This document shows positions 49,760 through 62,242 of a DNA stretch of 64,000 bases, piece by piece; position 1 is the stretch's first letter; each line of letters starts with the position of its first letter. Origin of the DNA: Melieria omissa (Eukaryota; Arthropoda; Insecta; Diptera; Ulidiidae); contig OZ020268.1 of the NCBI GenBank assembly GCA_963971225.1, positions 41,609,348 through 41,673,347 on the forward strand. The letters run 5' to 3'. The position numbers and the translations under genes were made by a program. The notes below the pieces were generated by a model that was given only the letters and a program-made list of their open reading frames with translations, was not told the DNA's origin and ran no database searches.

Positions 49760-52700
49760 AGAACTAGTTAGAGCTTCTGACGCAGCGGAATATACTGCGA
49801 CTAGTCTTATCTGTTAGAAAGCCAAGGTTGTCAAAAAAGAACTCACCTAGTTGGGTCTTCCTTTTACTTACGAGTACAGGACATGTACATAGAAGTTCAA
49901 GTACACCTCCATCTTCATCCTCATCCAACCCTTTAATAAAACAATAGTCCCAGACAAGTGACCAGCCGAGCGTTCTATATGTATATATACGGAGGTGAAG
50001 TGTTATCTAAATTTTGCGTATAGTGACGACACATAGTGTGTCAGTGATTGGCACTGGCAAGTACAACATTACGAATAGAGACAGTGATCTGTGGAAAATA
50101 GTTACCAAAACGGGCTCGATATAACACAAGTCATGACTATGTAATAGGAGGGTGTAGGTAGAAGAGAACGAACAGAAACCCATCAGATGGTCTACTTGAG
50201 TCAATTTCTCGATAGGATAACAAAAGGTGGCTCTAGCCAGTACAAATCCGGCACGCAATGGTCATGGATGCATCGGGATTAGTGTCAATGCGTATCTCCT
50301 GCGAAAAAATTGCTTTCTAGGCTATCGCCACTTTAGAAATAATTTGAGAGTGTTACAACACACTCCTTTCAACCTCTCTCCAAGGCGATAATGCGCAGTG
50401 CAGTGAACCACCACTCCCAGTGATAGTATTAGGCACTGTCAATTAGCGTCAAACTGAACACTCAGATGACGCTACAAAATAGTAGTTGGCGGTTTAAAAA
50501 CAGAGGTGTCGTTCATTACCCATGACCCATCACCCAAGACGATAGCTAGCAAAAGTCTATTCACCACTAAGCCCTATGCTATCTAGAGGAGTGAATTAGA
50601 AAAAATAAGTGCCTCGAAATCCTTAAAAGTTGTACCTTCTCTTTTACGTCCTCAGTTATTTTAACATTTATTTAGATCCCCGAGACACGTCCACTCACAT
50701 TTACAGACCCACTTGAGAATGTTGTAAGAACGACTATTTGACTTTCGGATGTGTGGCGCTGTCAGATATAGTAAACTACAATTTCCAGAAATAGATGTGG
50801 GATCTGGTTAAGGTTTTGACACCATAACCTTCTGGCTAGCAGTTCGTACTTCATAAACTAAACACTTACTCGTAAATACTGTAACAATGTTGCATTCTAA
50901 ACAGAATTTTAGAGCAGAACAGAATTTAAAGTCAAAAAACTAAACACAAGGTAACATATACTTTTTGTTGTCATCAAACCATTCAGACCCCACCGAATTG
51001 AATTCACCAATGGCCGAAATTTTATTGTGCAAAAATATTGAACATTCGCTGGAGGCATGTTTGAAGCGACCGGCATAGCTGTCAGCAAAACATCCTAAAC
51101 AACAAATAAATTAAATACAAAAATTTAATCAGAAAACAACAACAACAACACAACATTGTTAGCAAGAATTATAGAATGTGGTCGAGAACCTTGACGGTTA
51201 GTGAGCGCATGTCCCGAAATTCTCTCGAGCATTGCCAACTAATTGAGACAGGAGGTAAAAGCGAAGGGCAGCAGTCAAGCGATGAACCAACAACAAATCG
51301 CTGGGGCGGTGAGAATGTCAAAATATGATAAAAGCACGACAATTCAGCAAACGCGGCAACTGGGAATTGCTATATTGCTGCTGCTGTGTTGCTACGCTGG
51401 CGATCTGTGTGTTTTAAATGTACGTTGCTATAAATATTACAACAACAACACTAACAACATCAGCAAAAGGAAGCGAATGAATGCCGAAAGCCGAAGGTGC
51501 CAGCATTCGCCAGCAATACTAAGCTGCTGTTGTTGTGATTGTTGCTGTTGTGTGTTGCTGGCAGCAGCGGCAACAGAAGCGCCACATTGGCGCCACTCTA
51601 AATCTTCATTTTGCGCATAATTTAGGCCCACCAAACATGATGTCGGTTGCAAGTTGCAAGCGTAAAACAACAACCGCAACAACGATAGTCGTCGCAGCAG
51701 CCGTCATCAACAACAACAACGTTCACAGTGGTTCACAGCGCAAATAAACCAAAGTCAGATCAGAACTTTGTGCAACAATGACAACCAAAAAATCAATTTG
51801 TGACTGTTGATGTTGTTGTTCAAATATTGTTGTTGTTGATGCTTTCGCGACTGCTTTGCTGTTGCTGCAACAGTGGGCCGAACACATCGAAGAGCGCCTA
51901 AGGAAAGCAGACAGTCAGCCGCACAGACAATTCAAGCCGCGCTTACAAAAACAATAGCCACAGCACTTCTCATACATCGTCGAAAGCAACAACAACAGCA
52001 ACAGCAACAAAAAACAATAAAAAACTTTTTCGCGAATGGCTCGACTCACACTTTTTTCGTACGTCGTCAGTAGTAATCGCGAGCGCGCTTACACTCAGTT
52101 TGTCCTCGTCAAAAGGCGCTGGCTGGCAGACAGTCGAAGGCGCTGAAGGCCCACTCGTCGCCGACATTTGGGAGCATTTCGACTGTGATGGACGCGACAC
52201 ATGAACTCGAATTCGCTATTGTTTTTGGCCTTTTGAACGCAACACCTGGTGGCCCGGGTGAAGTCGCTTTGGCTTCGTTGACCAGAAAATTGCCAAATTT
52301 ATTTTATGGACATGGACATAGATCGAGCATTTTGACTGTACTATCCATTCCATTCTTACAAGTCTAACTGAGATATCGACACTATGTTGCACGGGTATAG
52401 TTAGACTCATCAAGGAATCTTCATGATAATTTGTAGGAGTCAAAATTGAGCCGCGAATGCGATGTGTTCTTTCGTGCAGAGGACTGTCACTACAACCTTA
52501 TCGAACATACATGTCAGAAAGAATGCAATAAAGAAATTCTAAAATATCAAAGCAAAAGACCTAAGCAAAAACAAAATAATCCAAAAAATATTTACACACG
52601 TGAATAAGCCAATGCCAACAAATCATGCAAGCAGCAAGCAACGTTCAAACTAGCTTTAGCTCAACAATCAGTTGCAGCCAATGAAACCGTCACTGCAGTA

Positions 52701-53430
52701 CTTTGGTAATGGTTCCGTTGACAAAAACAACGCATTGACAGAGCAGATATCTAATAACCAAAAAATGTGTACGAACCTCATCAGAAGCATAGCAAACAAG
52801 CAAGCAACAACAAAGACCACACAGTTCTTCCGACTGACCGCACACCACTGGTCACCATACCATCATCAACAACAACCGACCACCGACAGCAGCAACAACA
52901 GAAGCATCCATATGCTCAGCAACCAGCAACATGTCTTTCAATCAACAAAATCAACATTTCCGTTTTTGAGTGTTCACGACAATGACGACGCCACCGTTGC
53001 GGCTGCTGCTGCCGTTGCTGATGGACCCAGTTGACGGTCTGTGTGGGTGGCAACGTTTGATTTGAGGAAGTGTAATCCAAATTCAGTCAAGTTGTTAATC
53101 CGACTGCGCCAGCCACTCAATGCGCAGCAATCGTGTGTTGCTGTTGTTGTTGTTATTGTTGCTACTTTTACTGTATGGGACTTTTGTGTTGTTGTTGTTA
53201 GCCGAAATGATGGCGCATGGTTTTAGTGAACGGAAATTGTGGAAATGAAACTCGCATTTGTTGAATATTTAGTTGAATCTTGTGCAAACGAAAAACAAAA
53301 CGTTGAATGCTATGGTTTTTGTTATTCAGTTTTTTCATAGGTAGGTATTTAGTTTGAGTGCAGCCACATATCAGGAATATCAATAAAATGTTTCATTGAT
53401 AAGAAAAGTGATTAACACAAAGAGTTCTTG
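49760..53430. other. intergenic
   Basis: 49760-51160 is AT-rich with no recognised feature. 51240-53230 is a CAA/CAG/GTT-rich block. Its open frames (for example 51243-51620, which includes a hydrophobic stretch, GIAILLLLCCYAG) look compositional rather than genic. It may be leader or enhancer DNA of a neighbouring gene. No gene called. Confidence 0.4.
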
Positions 53431-53445
53431 TACTGAAAGGGGACC

Positions 53446-53931
53446 AAAAAAATATACGTATATCGGCGTTTTGAAAGTTTACATCTGAATTTTTTTTTTG
53501 GGAGGGTCAAAGGTTTCCCCTTTTTGCACATTCTTATGGCGAATCGGCATATGAAAACCATATAACCTCACATTTTAGGTATATGATGTGTTTAGCAATT
53601 TGATGTAAAATACTACGAAGAAAATTTTTGTGGAGCATTTTAACCCTGTAGCTGCTATTTGTATGGGTCAATTTGACCTTTTTTCTAAAATGCCGAAAAC
53701 TTTTTAAGTACAAAATGTACCACGAAAATATTTGTCATGAAATTTTACTATAGGTCTCTGAGGACGTAAAAGCTGAGAAATTAACTTGAATGCCAGAATT
53801 AAGCCAAAACTGTTTTATAGGTCATTTTTGGCATTTTAGAAAAAAGGGTCAATTTGACCCATACAAATAGGAACCCCCTCTACCAGAATCCGTTGTCAGA
53901 ACCTTGTTATTTTTTTTTGTTTTGTACGGTG
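53446..53931. mobile_element. fold-back TIR element, copy 2 (deleted)
   Basis: Shares with 34029-34730 the phrases TATCGGCGTTTTGAAAG, ATGGCGAATCGGCATATGAA, GGGTCAATTTGACC and CCCCCTCTACCAGAAT. It ends with GTACGGTG at 53931. The outer left end is missing and the right arm is only about 60 bp. The interior lies inverted with respect to copy 1. Confidence 0.7.
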
Positions 53932-55520
53932 TAATTTGGACACATTTTTGAAAACATCCTTAAAAAACTTTGTATCGGAACGCAGAAAGTAAATAATGGA
54001 AAACAGTGTAGGAATCCCTCCAGGACTAATAGAGGATGTATATATCCTACAATATGGCATCATAACTGTGCAGTGACGTACACAGCATTTTTCATTTCGG
54101 GGGAAGAGCGCTTCGCGTAAAATTTTTGAGCTCGATTCCATTTGAAACCATATTTGCACCAGCAATTTTTGGGTTTGGGAGGGTTTGAACTCCCAAACTT
54201 TAACTGTGAACTGAAAATATTTTTCACTGCCACAATTTTACTATTTAAAAGACAAGAAAAATTCCTGCAATCGAATTTTTTTTGAGCGATTGGGTGTTAA
54301 AAACAAATTCAAGAATACGTTCAGCTCCTCGCTACCTTTAGGCAGTTTGGCTCTTTTCTCCGCATGCCCAAATGACATTAGATAAAGTTAGGTTGATTTC
54401 AATTCATTTTGAATGACTTAATTACTTCACCCAAGCATCAAAAACATGTCTGTGCAAAAGCTATGCAAACACAGTCAAAGCCTTCGGATCGGTCATCGTT
54501 CTATGAGTTGTGGCGTTGTCGACAACGACATCGACGGCGCCACCACTTCACGCGGCCACAATCGGAGGCGAGGTCAGCGCCTTCGCATGAATCTGCATAT
54601 TGCAAATAATAACAATAATAATAAACAACATGCGGCATGGCGAATGCGCGCAAAAAATGCATGTGGCGGCCAGAAACCCTACAAGCGCAGCGCACGAAAA
54701 GTGCAGCAAAAGGCAGCAGCGGCTGAGCCGATGGCTGCAAGAAAACAGGAAAGTCCGCCAGAGGTGAAGGCGTAGCAGCGTGTGTAAGCAATGGCCGCGG
54801 CGGGCAGAGCGACAGACAGCGCCGCCCATACCCAAAGGAGAATGCAACGTGCGCCACGTACCGACCAGGCCAACATCACAATTGGCCAAGTCCGACCTGG
54901 ACAGCAAAACGTAGCGGCCATTTTTCTGTCACTGCTTTTCTTGTGTATATTTTTTGTTTTGTTTCGTACTTCAGCTCGTTTTATGTTTTTGCCAATTTTT
55001 TTGCATAAGTTAATGTGTGGCCGCGTTATGGATTTCTTCCCCTCAAAATGCATAAACCCAATGCAAATATGTGTCCGCCTTCTGGTCGAAGAGTAGAGAT
55101 GAAGGGAAATGGTTGCAGCACACGAAGGCCTACAGCCAACATTATTCTCGTACGTGTGGATTATGCCTGGACTGAGTGTGGAACACATACATAAGTTGAC
55201 TGTATATATATATGCAAATTTGTATTGTGTATAAACATATAAACGAATATATCAAATGTCTGCCTTTGTTGTTGGGGTGAGTGGGAAATAAAGAAAATCA
55301 CAAAGCCATGCAACACTCGCTTGACAGAGGCGAGCAAAACCTAATCGCTGCAACTTAAGTAAATATTCAACAAATAAAAACAATAAGAAGATATAAGAAT
55401 GAACATTTAGTGCCTCCTCTGGTCTGTTATCAAAGTTCTTTACGGAAGTTGCTGTCTTTTGTGAAAATGTTCATATTTGACACTGTAGTCTTCTGTTTGT
55501 CCGATCGGAAGTTGTAAAAA
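53932..55520. other. intergenic
   Basis: AT-rich to 54400, then a GC-richer patch at 54440-55100 with overlapping frames on both strands and no recognised domain. No gene called. Confidence 0.4.
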
Positions 55521-55524
55521 TTAG

Positions 55525-55610
55525 ATAAGTTAGATTAGGTTGCGGAGGGTGTGTGGAGTACAATTCGCACTTCAGAAGGTCTGAAAAAGGCCCATTGTGA
55601 TTCTCTCTAT
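55525..55610 (-). mobile_element. LINE 3' end fragment (minus)
   Basis: On the minus strand it reads ATCACAATGGGCC, then about 45 bp, then CCGCAACCTAATCTAAC. This is the same layout as the LINE 3' UTR at 15321-15402. Only the tail is recognisable. Confidence 0.5.
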
Positions 55611-56389
55611 ATAAGTGATCTCTTTGTCTTTTACACACATTTCTGTAAAAAAACACATTTGACATATTGATGAAGCTTAGCAATTTTACAAGAAATCAAT
55701 TCAGAGGAAATTAGTTCAGCTTCGGGAACCTAGGCCCCAAACAAAATGCCGTGGCGTTCTGTAAAACTGAGCGATGGCATACCTCCTGGTCTGCGTTTCT
55801 TTTATAAGTATATGTTTTCCATTTATTATATATTTTATGTTCTGTGTTCTGTGATGATTTCGGTTTGCAACGCTAGAAGTACATCTAAACGTTCCTTCAT
55901 AAGTTTAATCGGCCGTGTTATTTCAAGAAGATTCAATGTTTCAATGACTAACAACTGAAGTATTTTCACCAAGTTTAATGTCATTAGTCCTATTAATTCT
56001 TGTTTTTCATAGTTTTTATCTTTGTTTGGAGTATTTTCATGGAATTGCAATCCATACAACACCTAAACTAGTTGTTTAGATTTCGAAATCATAAAAAACC
56101 TCAAATTCAATTAGTGTATTTGTAGTTCTAGCGATTTGGGCTCGGCACCAATGACCATTCAGTCAGGACAAACAATTTTATGTATATAGAAAATCTAAAA
56201 TTCACTAAATTTGCATGTCACCAAATTTTGAGCGTCAGTTTTAAAAGTTTCTTAAAGCCTTTGAGAATAGCTTTGCTATTTTTTCTAAAAGGAAAAATTA
56301 TTATTATTTTTAAATAATCTTAAGTAATTCGTCATCCTTCAAGCAGAATATTATGCTATCAGGCTCCGTGTGCGAATTAATGTGCGTAC
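55611..56389. other. intergenic
   Basis: AT-rich, no recognised feature. Confidence 0.4.
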
Positions 56390-57545
56390 AGGGGACAGGT
56401 CACGGCTATCTGTTCCGATAGTCAAGCAACCATCAAAGCACTAATCTCACTAACCTCAGGGTTAGTGCTGGAATGCATAGAGGCATTGAATGAACTGGGC
56501 AAACATAACCATTGACGCAAATGAATTGACGCAAACGAAGATAGAACTGCGGCAGCCACGGCCCCCAAGAGTTGGAGCCCTTTATTGGGTTCAGCCAAAA
56601 CGCCATAGTACAGTCACTGAGACTTGAGCAAAGAACCAGGAGTTTAAAACACTGGTCTTAGGCCTGGGGTCTTAAGGAATCGAAAATCTTTATCAAGGGT
56701 TATAACTCCAACGTCGTGGGTTTAAATCCCACCTCGGTCCCGCACTCTTCCAACCAACTTTTTCGATTTTTCCTGTTCTCTAAACTTTCCCAATCCCGCA
56801 ACATATCCAAGTTCAACAATTCTGATAAAAGAAAACAAATATACAGCTAAACGGTGCACCAGCGACACCTGCAAGGGGAAGCGAACAGTAGCGAAAACAG
56901 CACACAATAAATTATGCAGCGAGGTCCCCTACCATGCTGCTGTAACCTCTCCCTCACACAACAGATGGCGCTATGACCTCGAAATGACGGAGGCAACGTT
57001 CCTAAGCGGCGTTAGATGGCAGTCCCATCACTTGAGACTACCTGCGGCAGGCCAATCACCTACCCTGGCAGAACAAAACATCCGATTAACGTAATCAATA
57101 CAAGGCAAATCAGTAAGATGGAGTCTTGTGGAGGCCCTATGCTCTAGAGAGGAGTGAACAAGAAACAAAAAACAAAAAACTTCAAATAGAATGAAAATTG
57201 CCTCAAACTGAGAAAGAACCAGCTTAGACAAATCACCGGTCTTGTAACTGGGCACTGCAGACTGAACAAACGTCTGGTTAACGTCTGCAGACTCTGTAGA
57301 ATAGCAGAGTAGACTCCTGAACAGATCATACTGCACTGCGATGCGGCATGTCTTAGTAGAATTCATTACCTGGGCCAGTTCTGGCTTGCAGAAGAGAACA
57401 TCAAGTACCTAAACTCTCGTGAGTTACTAAGCTTCATTAGGTTGCTGGATCTAGGAGATGTATTTACTCTAACAACTTGTAGGGGGCACAATAGATCATT
57501 TCTTGTCTCAGTGCAACAAACCCCCTTTAATTATATTCCATCCTC
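56390..57545 (+). mobile_element. degenerate RNase H-type LINE, interrupted
   Basis: Near 56410 an RNase H block reads ICSDSQATIKALISLTSGLV. It is followed by broken sequence to about 56650. From 57188 the C-terminal part resumes (KNQLRQITGLVTGHCRLNKR, then CRLCRIAE and YLNSRELLSFIRLLDLGDVF) and ends in GGGGGCACAATAGATC. Between them lie about 500 bp that may be a later insertion. This part includes GTGGGTTTAAATCCCAC at 56718, which resembles a tRNA T-arm, but without a clear A box. Many stops and frameshifts: an old, dead copy. Confidence 0.65.
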
Positions 57546-58288
57546 TAAGTAGGCAGAACCTCGGCAGAAACTATTTGTAAAAATTTAATAAAATTTTTGT
57601 TAAATTTATATAAATTATATCTACTCAAATCATATAAAAAAAATCGTTAATTTTTTGAAGTATAGTACAACTCATGGGCTTCCAAGCAATGGGCAGCTCG
57701 ATACCTCTTAATTGAAAAGGTTGAAGATCGTGCTTTAATTGCAGCAGAAGAGTTTCAAAGTTTTCAAAACTACTTCGATCGTTTTAAAACAGATCAATCT
57801 GCCACCTTCGAAAGAATTGTTTCGGCTCTTCATCGGATATTTTTGTACGATATTCTACAACCATGACTCTCATACAGCTCGTTGTAGCACGAAGATTTTT
57901 CCAAGTGTGCTTGGAAAACATTTTCACTGGTATTCGCCAGCCTCTAAAGATTTTACATCACATCGCACATGCACAACAAAAGTGACACAACTCAAAATTT
58001 TTGATTTTTCAGGAAACGCAAAAAACAGTTTTTGAGCTAAATAAACATTGTTTTTTAATAACAAATAGACCGTTCAGTAGGAAATCCTTACAGATTATGC
58101 TTTATGATAAGTTGAAATAATTGTTTTTTTATTTTATACTAGAAAATCCAAAATTTTGAGTTATGCCACTTTTTCTTAATTTAATAATTATAAATGACAG
58201 TTAAAAAGTTGAAAGAAAAATTTTGAAAATCCATAATTAATTTTAATAATTAAAAATATATACAAAAATTTTCAGAATTTTGCTTATA
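57546..58288. other. intergenic
   Basis: AT-rich. Phrases such as AAAAGTGACACAA and ACTCAAAATTTTTGA recur at 57980, 58155, 59157 and 59350, on both sides of the next element, which suggests it landed inside an older repeat. No gene. Confidence 0.4.
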
Positions 58289-59120
58289 GCCTATTTCCAC
58301 TGAGCGCTTAAATGCATTTAAGGGCTCTGTTAAGTTTGACAACTGTCAAGCGTTTCCACCGAAACTGAGTTAACTCCAAAAGCTTGTTTTTGTTGACATT
58401 TTCATTTAGAAAAATCAAATTCTGCATTTATTTCTGGGCAGCCCCAGCTATACCCATCGCCGCCATCTCCTTCTATACGTATGTGTGGTTTCTTGTAGCC
58501 TCTCTAGTACATGAAAACCAATCCGCTTTCCTTCTCAACAGTCTAGGAATGTCTGCGTTTTCATATTTGTGAAAATTTTTCAATTTATTTATGTATTTAT
58601 CAATTTATTTATCATTTGTCAATGTCTATTTCATTTGTGAAAGTTGTCGGCTGTTTGATATCAGAGCTGTCTGAATTTTTAATGTCAAGAGGGTTCATGG
58701 AAAATTTACTTTTTTTATTTGCTATTTCAGCATTTATTATTTACAAATAAAAGAAGTATTCACTTCGTTTATGACAGACGATTTGTATTTATGCTGAAAA
58801 TGCCGGTAAAAGTAGTTCTTTTAGGAAAAAATTAACCACACCGAACGCAATTCAAATCCCTTCCCTCGTTTGTGTTCGTACGGCTTTTGCAGCCCCTGAA
58901 AGCATGCTATCAAAATTTGTACATTTGTGAATATTGCTCCCGCTTTTAACATAAAATTTTCTGTTAGACGCCTGTAAACGGCAAAACTGAGTTAACTCAG
59001 TTTTGAAAGTGAGTTCACGCACTTTGATACAAAAACAATTGTATGGGAATTTGAGCATTTCAATGCGATGTCAAACTGCAGTTAAGCGTAAACTGCAGTT
59101 AAGGCCCAGTGGAAATAGGC
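58289..59120. mobile_element. TIR element (832 bp), unclassified
   Basis: Inverted ends GCCTATTTCCACTG (14 of 14) with TATA on both outer sides. Because TATA is self-complementary, the duplication could be TA or longer. Sub-terminal repeats (AACTGAGTTAACTC near 58363 and near 58985) reinforce the inverted layout. The interior has no recognisable transposase. Non-autonomous. Confidence 0.75.
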
Positions 59121-59124
59121 TATA

Positions 59125-59567
59125 ATATTCACTTTTACAAAAATGTATTTCATCAAAAGTGACACAAGTTGAGTTAGGACTCTTTTGCATTGAGCTGCAG
59201 CGATCAAATAGCATCAAACTTCTGACATGAAGAGAGACCTAACTGTATTTTTGCAACAGTTAACAACAACAAAATATACTGAGCTTTTGCTGATTGGTAG
59301 ATTTATGCATTGTGCACAGTATTAACACATAAACCCGAAAATGAAAAATTTTGAGTTGTGTCACTTTTGTAGCGCGTGTGCGACATATACTTAGTATAGG
59401 ACAGGAATGATAAGTGCTTTGTCAAATATGACTTTGGCTTGAGGTTTGCTTTTCAATGCCTGTTAAGGTCGAAGCAACATCTGTGGGCAGGACTTAATCT
59501 CCATTTAATGCTCCGGCTGACACTGTTTTTGGTATTAATGAATTTAAATGAATTTAGACTAAATATA
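59125..59567. other. intergenic
   Basis: AT-rich, no gene. Confidence 0.4.
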
Positions 59568-59569
59568 TA

Positions 59570-60139
59570 CACCTAAGTCTGTTTTTACACGGTAGATTGG
59601 TTCCAGAAGAAGCCGTATAAAAAAAAACCGTGTAAAAAAAGACATTGATCGTATACAAAAATGGGTGATTTGTTCCTAATCTCTAAAACCTATTAAAATT
59701 TCTTTACCAAACACGTCTTATTGCATTGACAGTTCACAAAATATTAACACGTTTCAATTGCTCTGACAAGTAAATTTTATTGTATGCACATAAAGGGAAT
59801 TCCCCTAAATTAGTGCTATTCACATTTGCTTTGACCAGTAAAAATTGCTTGTACGCGCTAAAAGGGAATTCACTTAAATCTTTAAGCTAGTGTTCGCAAA
59901 CTATCGATAGCACTATCGATACTATCGATGGTTTCAGACTTTTTTCTTTCATAAATACTTTTTTGTGATATGAACATACTTCGCAAAAATTAAATTTGAC
60001 AAAAAAAATTTAAGTACATAAAATTTCAAATCGTGCTAAATGGAATAAAATCGTGTAAAAAAATTAAAAATATTCAATTTTCAAACCGTGTTATATCAAA
60101 ACCGTGTAAAAAAAGACCGTGTAAAAACAGACTTAGGTG
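59570..60139. mobile_element. TA-flanked MITE (570 bp)
   Basis: Perfect inverted ends of 24 bp starting CACCTAAGTCTGTTTTTACA, flanked by TA at 59568-59569 and 60140-60141, as in the Tc1/mariner superfamily. The phrase CCGTGTAAAAAAA recurs several times near both ends. No coding capacity. It contains a TATCGATA triplet. Confidence 0.82.
59901..59929. promoter_or_regulatory. three spaced ATCGAT motifs
   Basis: CTATCGATAG, CTATCGATA and CTATCGATG follow each other at about 12-bp spacing. TATCGATA is the core of the fly DREF/BEAF-32 site. Because it lies within a MITE, the element may spread such sites. Confidence 0.4.
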
Positions 60140-60227
60140 TAATAATAATGTGTTTATTTTGTTGTTCAAGTCGTGACGGACTGCCACCTTATACTTAAAC
60201 TAGATAAGAAGACTAAAACTTGTTCTT

Positions 60228-60294
60228 ATTTTATTTTATTATTTCATTTAATTTTTTGTATTTTAATTTATTTTACTTTAACTTATTTTACTTT

Positions 60295-60327
<33 letters not shown>

Positions 60328-60626
60328 TTATTTTATTTTATTTTATTTTATTTTATTTTATTTTATTTTATTTTATTTTATTTTATTTTATTTTATTTTA
60401 TTTTATTTTATTTTATTTTATTTTATTTTATTTTATTTTATTTTATTAGATTTGATCTGATTTTATTTTATTTGATTGTATTTTATTTTATTTTATTTTA
60501 TTTTATTTTATTTTATTTTATTTTATTTTATTTTATTTTATTTTATTTTATTTTATTTTATTTTATTTTATTTTATTTTATTTTATTTTATTTTATTTTA
60601 TTTTATTTTATTTTATTTTATTTTAT
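60228..60626. repeat. TTTTA pentanucleotide array (about 400 bp)
   Basis: About 75 TTTTA units, nearly perfect from 60310, interrupted by one variant patch at 60446-60480. The long Leu/Phe/Tyr/Ile frames across it are artefacts. Confidence 0.95.
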
Positions 60627-60847
60627 TTACATTATTTTGTTTATTTTTGGTGTTGTTCAAAACAGAAATTTAGCCAATGTTATCAACTTACCATCGAATA
60701 TTTTATCTAAACTCGAATTGCCACTTTTGAAAAAAAAATAGTTTTTGGTTGAACCACTTGTTGTTTTATGTTTAGAAATTTTTTCGGGTTATGTTATCCC
60801 TCAGCATTGTTTCACTATTTATGTGTTTGTTTTTGGATGCAGTTGTA
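60627..60847. other. short spacer
   Basis: AT-rich, nothing recognised. Confidence 0.4.
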
Positions 60848-61368
60848 CGTGGGCAGTCCGATAAGTACTTAGCTCCACCGCCCGATGGTGCCACTATCGT
60901 AAGAGAAATTTACTATCGTGTAGTACATCCTCGTAGACGGCTACTGTCAAAATTTCAGCCATATTGGATTTGTAGTTTTGTTTTGACCGCGTGTGGAAAC
61001 GAACGTGTCCGCGGATTTTAGAAAAATGGAAAAAGAGAAATATCGGTCGGTGATTCGCCAAATTGGTCGCATTAGGCTACGAACAGCTGCCCCATCTACC
61101 GTATTCTCCAGATTTGGCCCCGTGTGACTTCTTTTTGTTTCCAAACTTGAAAAAGTCACTCGCCGGGCAGAAATTTGAGTCGAATGAGGAGGTTATCGCC
61201 GCCACGGAGGCCTCCAGAAAACGTATTTTTCAGACGGGTTAAAGAAGTTGGAGCATCGCTGGGTCAAGTGTATCGAGTTGAAAGGAGACTACGTTGAGAA
61301 ATAAATCGCCACTTTTCCAAAATTTTCGTTTTTCTTTTGTAGGCTAAGTACTTATCCTACCACCCATG
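60848..61368 (+). mobile_element. internally deleted mariner, copy 2 (521 bp)
   Basis: Near-identical along its whole length to 11768-12287, including the same internal deletion joining EKYRSVIRQIGRIR to the block encoding [12 protein letters not shown]. Inverted ends are CGTGGGCAGTCCGATAAGTA and its diverged partner, flanked by TA. The shared breakpoint shows that the deleted form itself was mobilised, by transposase from a full-length relative. Confidence 0.9.
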
Positions 61369-62144
61369 TAAATACCCCGTATTAGATAGATTTACGGAAT
61401 CTAAACATCGGATCTGGTCCAATGAATGTGTTCGAATGTAAGAACACAACAACAAATTTGTACAATGAAAACACAAGGATTTTCTTTTATTAGTACATGA
61501 AAAGTATTGAAGCAATAGACTCATAGCAATATTAAAAATCAAGACCCGGATTAAGTAAATTTTCAAGCCTGTTTGTTTTTATCTTTCGATTCACATTTAA
61601 CTCATTAGTGGCCGTCAAATCACTGCGTTCCCATTTCCGCCCCCAACCATCGCCACCAACCAACCTTTTTACTCTTAATTCAATGCACTGATTTTCATTC
61701 GGCTAAACAAATGAAACGTCAGACGCATATTAAGGCATCCGATTTAATTTAATTTGTTTAGTGAAAATGCCCGCCGCCCACTCCAGCGGCTGTGCCTCCG
61801 CTGCTGCGTTCGCAGCGCACACTGGACAGCTGCGCCTGCGGCTAGGCAACGTTCAGTCTCGAAAACTTTGATGGCCTCCACTCCCAAAAGGGCCACGGGA
61901 TGGGCGGTCAAGTCGAGCGTGCAGCGCGAATACACACAAAGAGCGACTGGCACTGCAACTGTTCGTCTTATCGCGCAAACGATTTGATTTGATTTGGTTT
62001 GTTGTCTTTGCGGTAATTCGGAGCGGATGTTTTTCAAGTGGTTGATTGTTGTTTTTATTTGTTGTCTACTGTTGGTTTTGTTGTTATTGTTGTTGTTAAT
62101 AGCACAGTGCTTTTTGTTTTCGTTTTGCGCGTGAATTATGCCAG
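61369..62144. other. possible leader or coding segment, unresolved
   Basis: AT-rich to 61760, then a GC3-rich patch from 61767 whose ATG has a good context (GAAAATG) and opens MPAAHSSGCASAAAFAAHTG before a stop after 34 codons. An overlapping frame (ASTPKRATGWAVKSS) is also open. Composition suggests coding or leader sequence, but frames conflict and no protein is recognised. Confidence 0.25.
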
Positions 62145-62242
62145 CATGGCCCACCATCCCCTGTGCGGTCGGGCTGTAGCTGCTGCTGACATCCATCAGG
62201 TGGCCGCCGGTTCACCTACAAAGACCGACACTGCCACCCAGC
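62145..62242 (+). CDS. candidate exon of an unidentified downstream gene
   Basis: An open stretch from ATG 62146 reads MAHHPLCGRAVAAADIHQ and on to SPTKTDTATQ, with C/G mostly at third positions. It ends one base into a codon at a good donor (CAGC then GTACGT at 62243). A possible acceptor (TTATGCCAG) lies directly before the ATG, so it could also be an internal exon. The continuation would lie beyond the window. I do not recognise the protein. Confidence 0.3.

Noticed and set aside
51243..51620. Open frame with a hydrophobic segment (GIAILLLLCCYAG)
   Set aside because: Flanked by Asn/Gln runs from CAA repeats and followed by a poly-Cys stretch. Composition explains it better than a gene.
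60173..60741. Long Leu/Phe/Ile/Tyr-rich open frames
   Set aside because: Produced by the TTTTA microsatellite.
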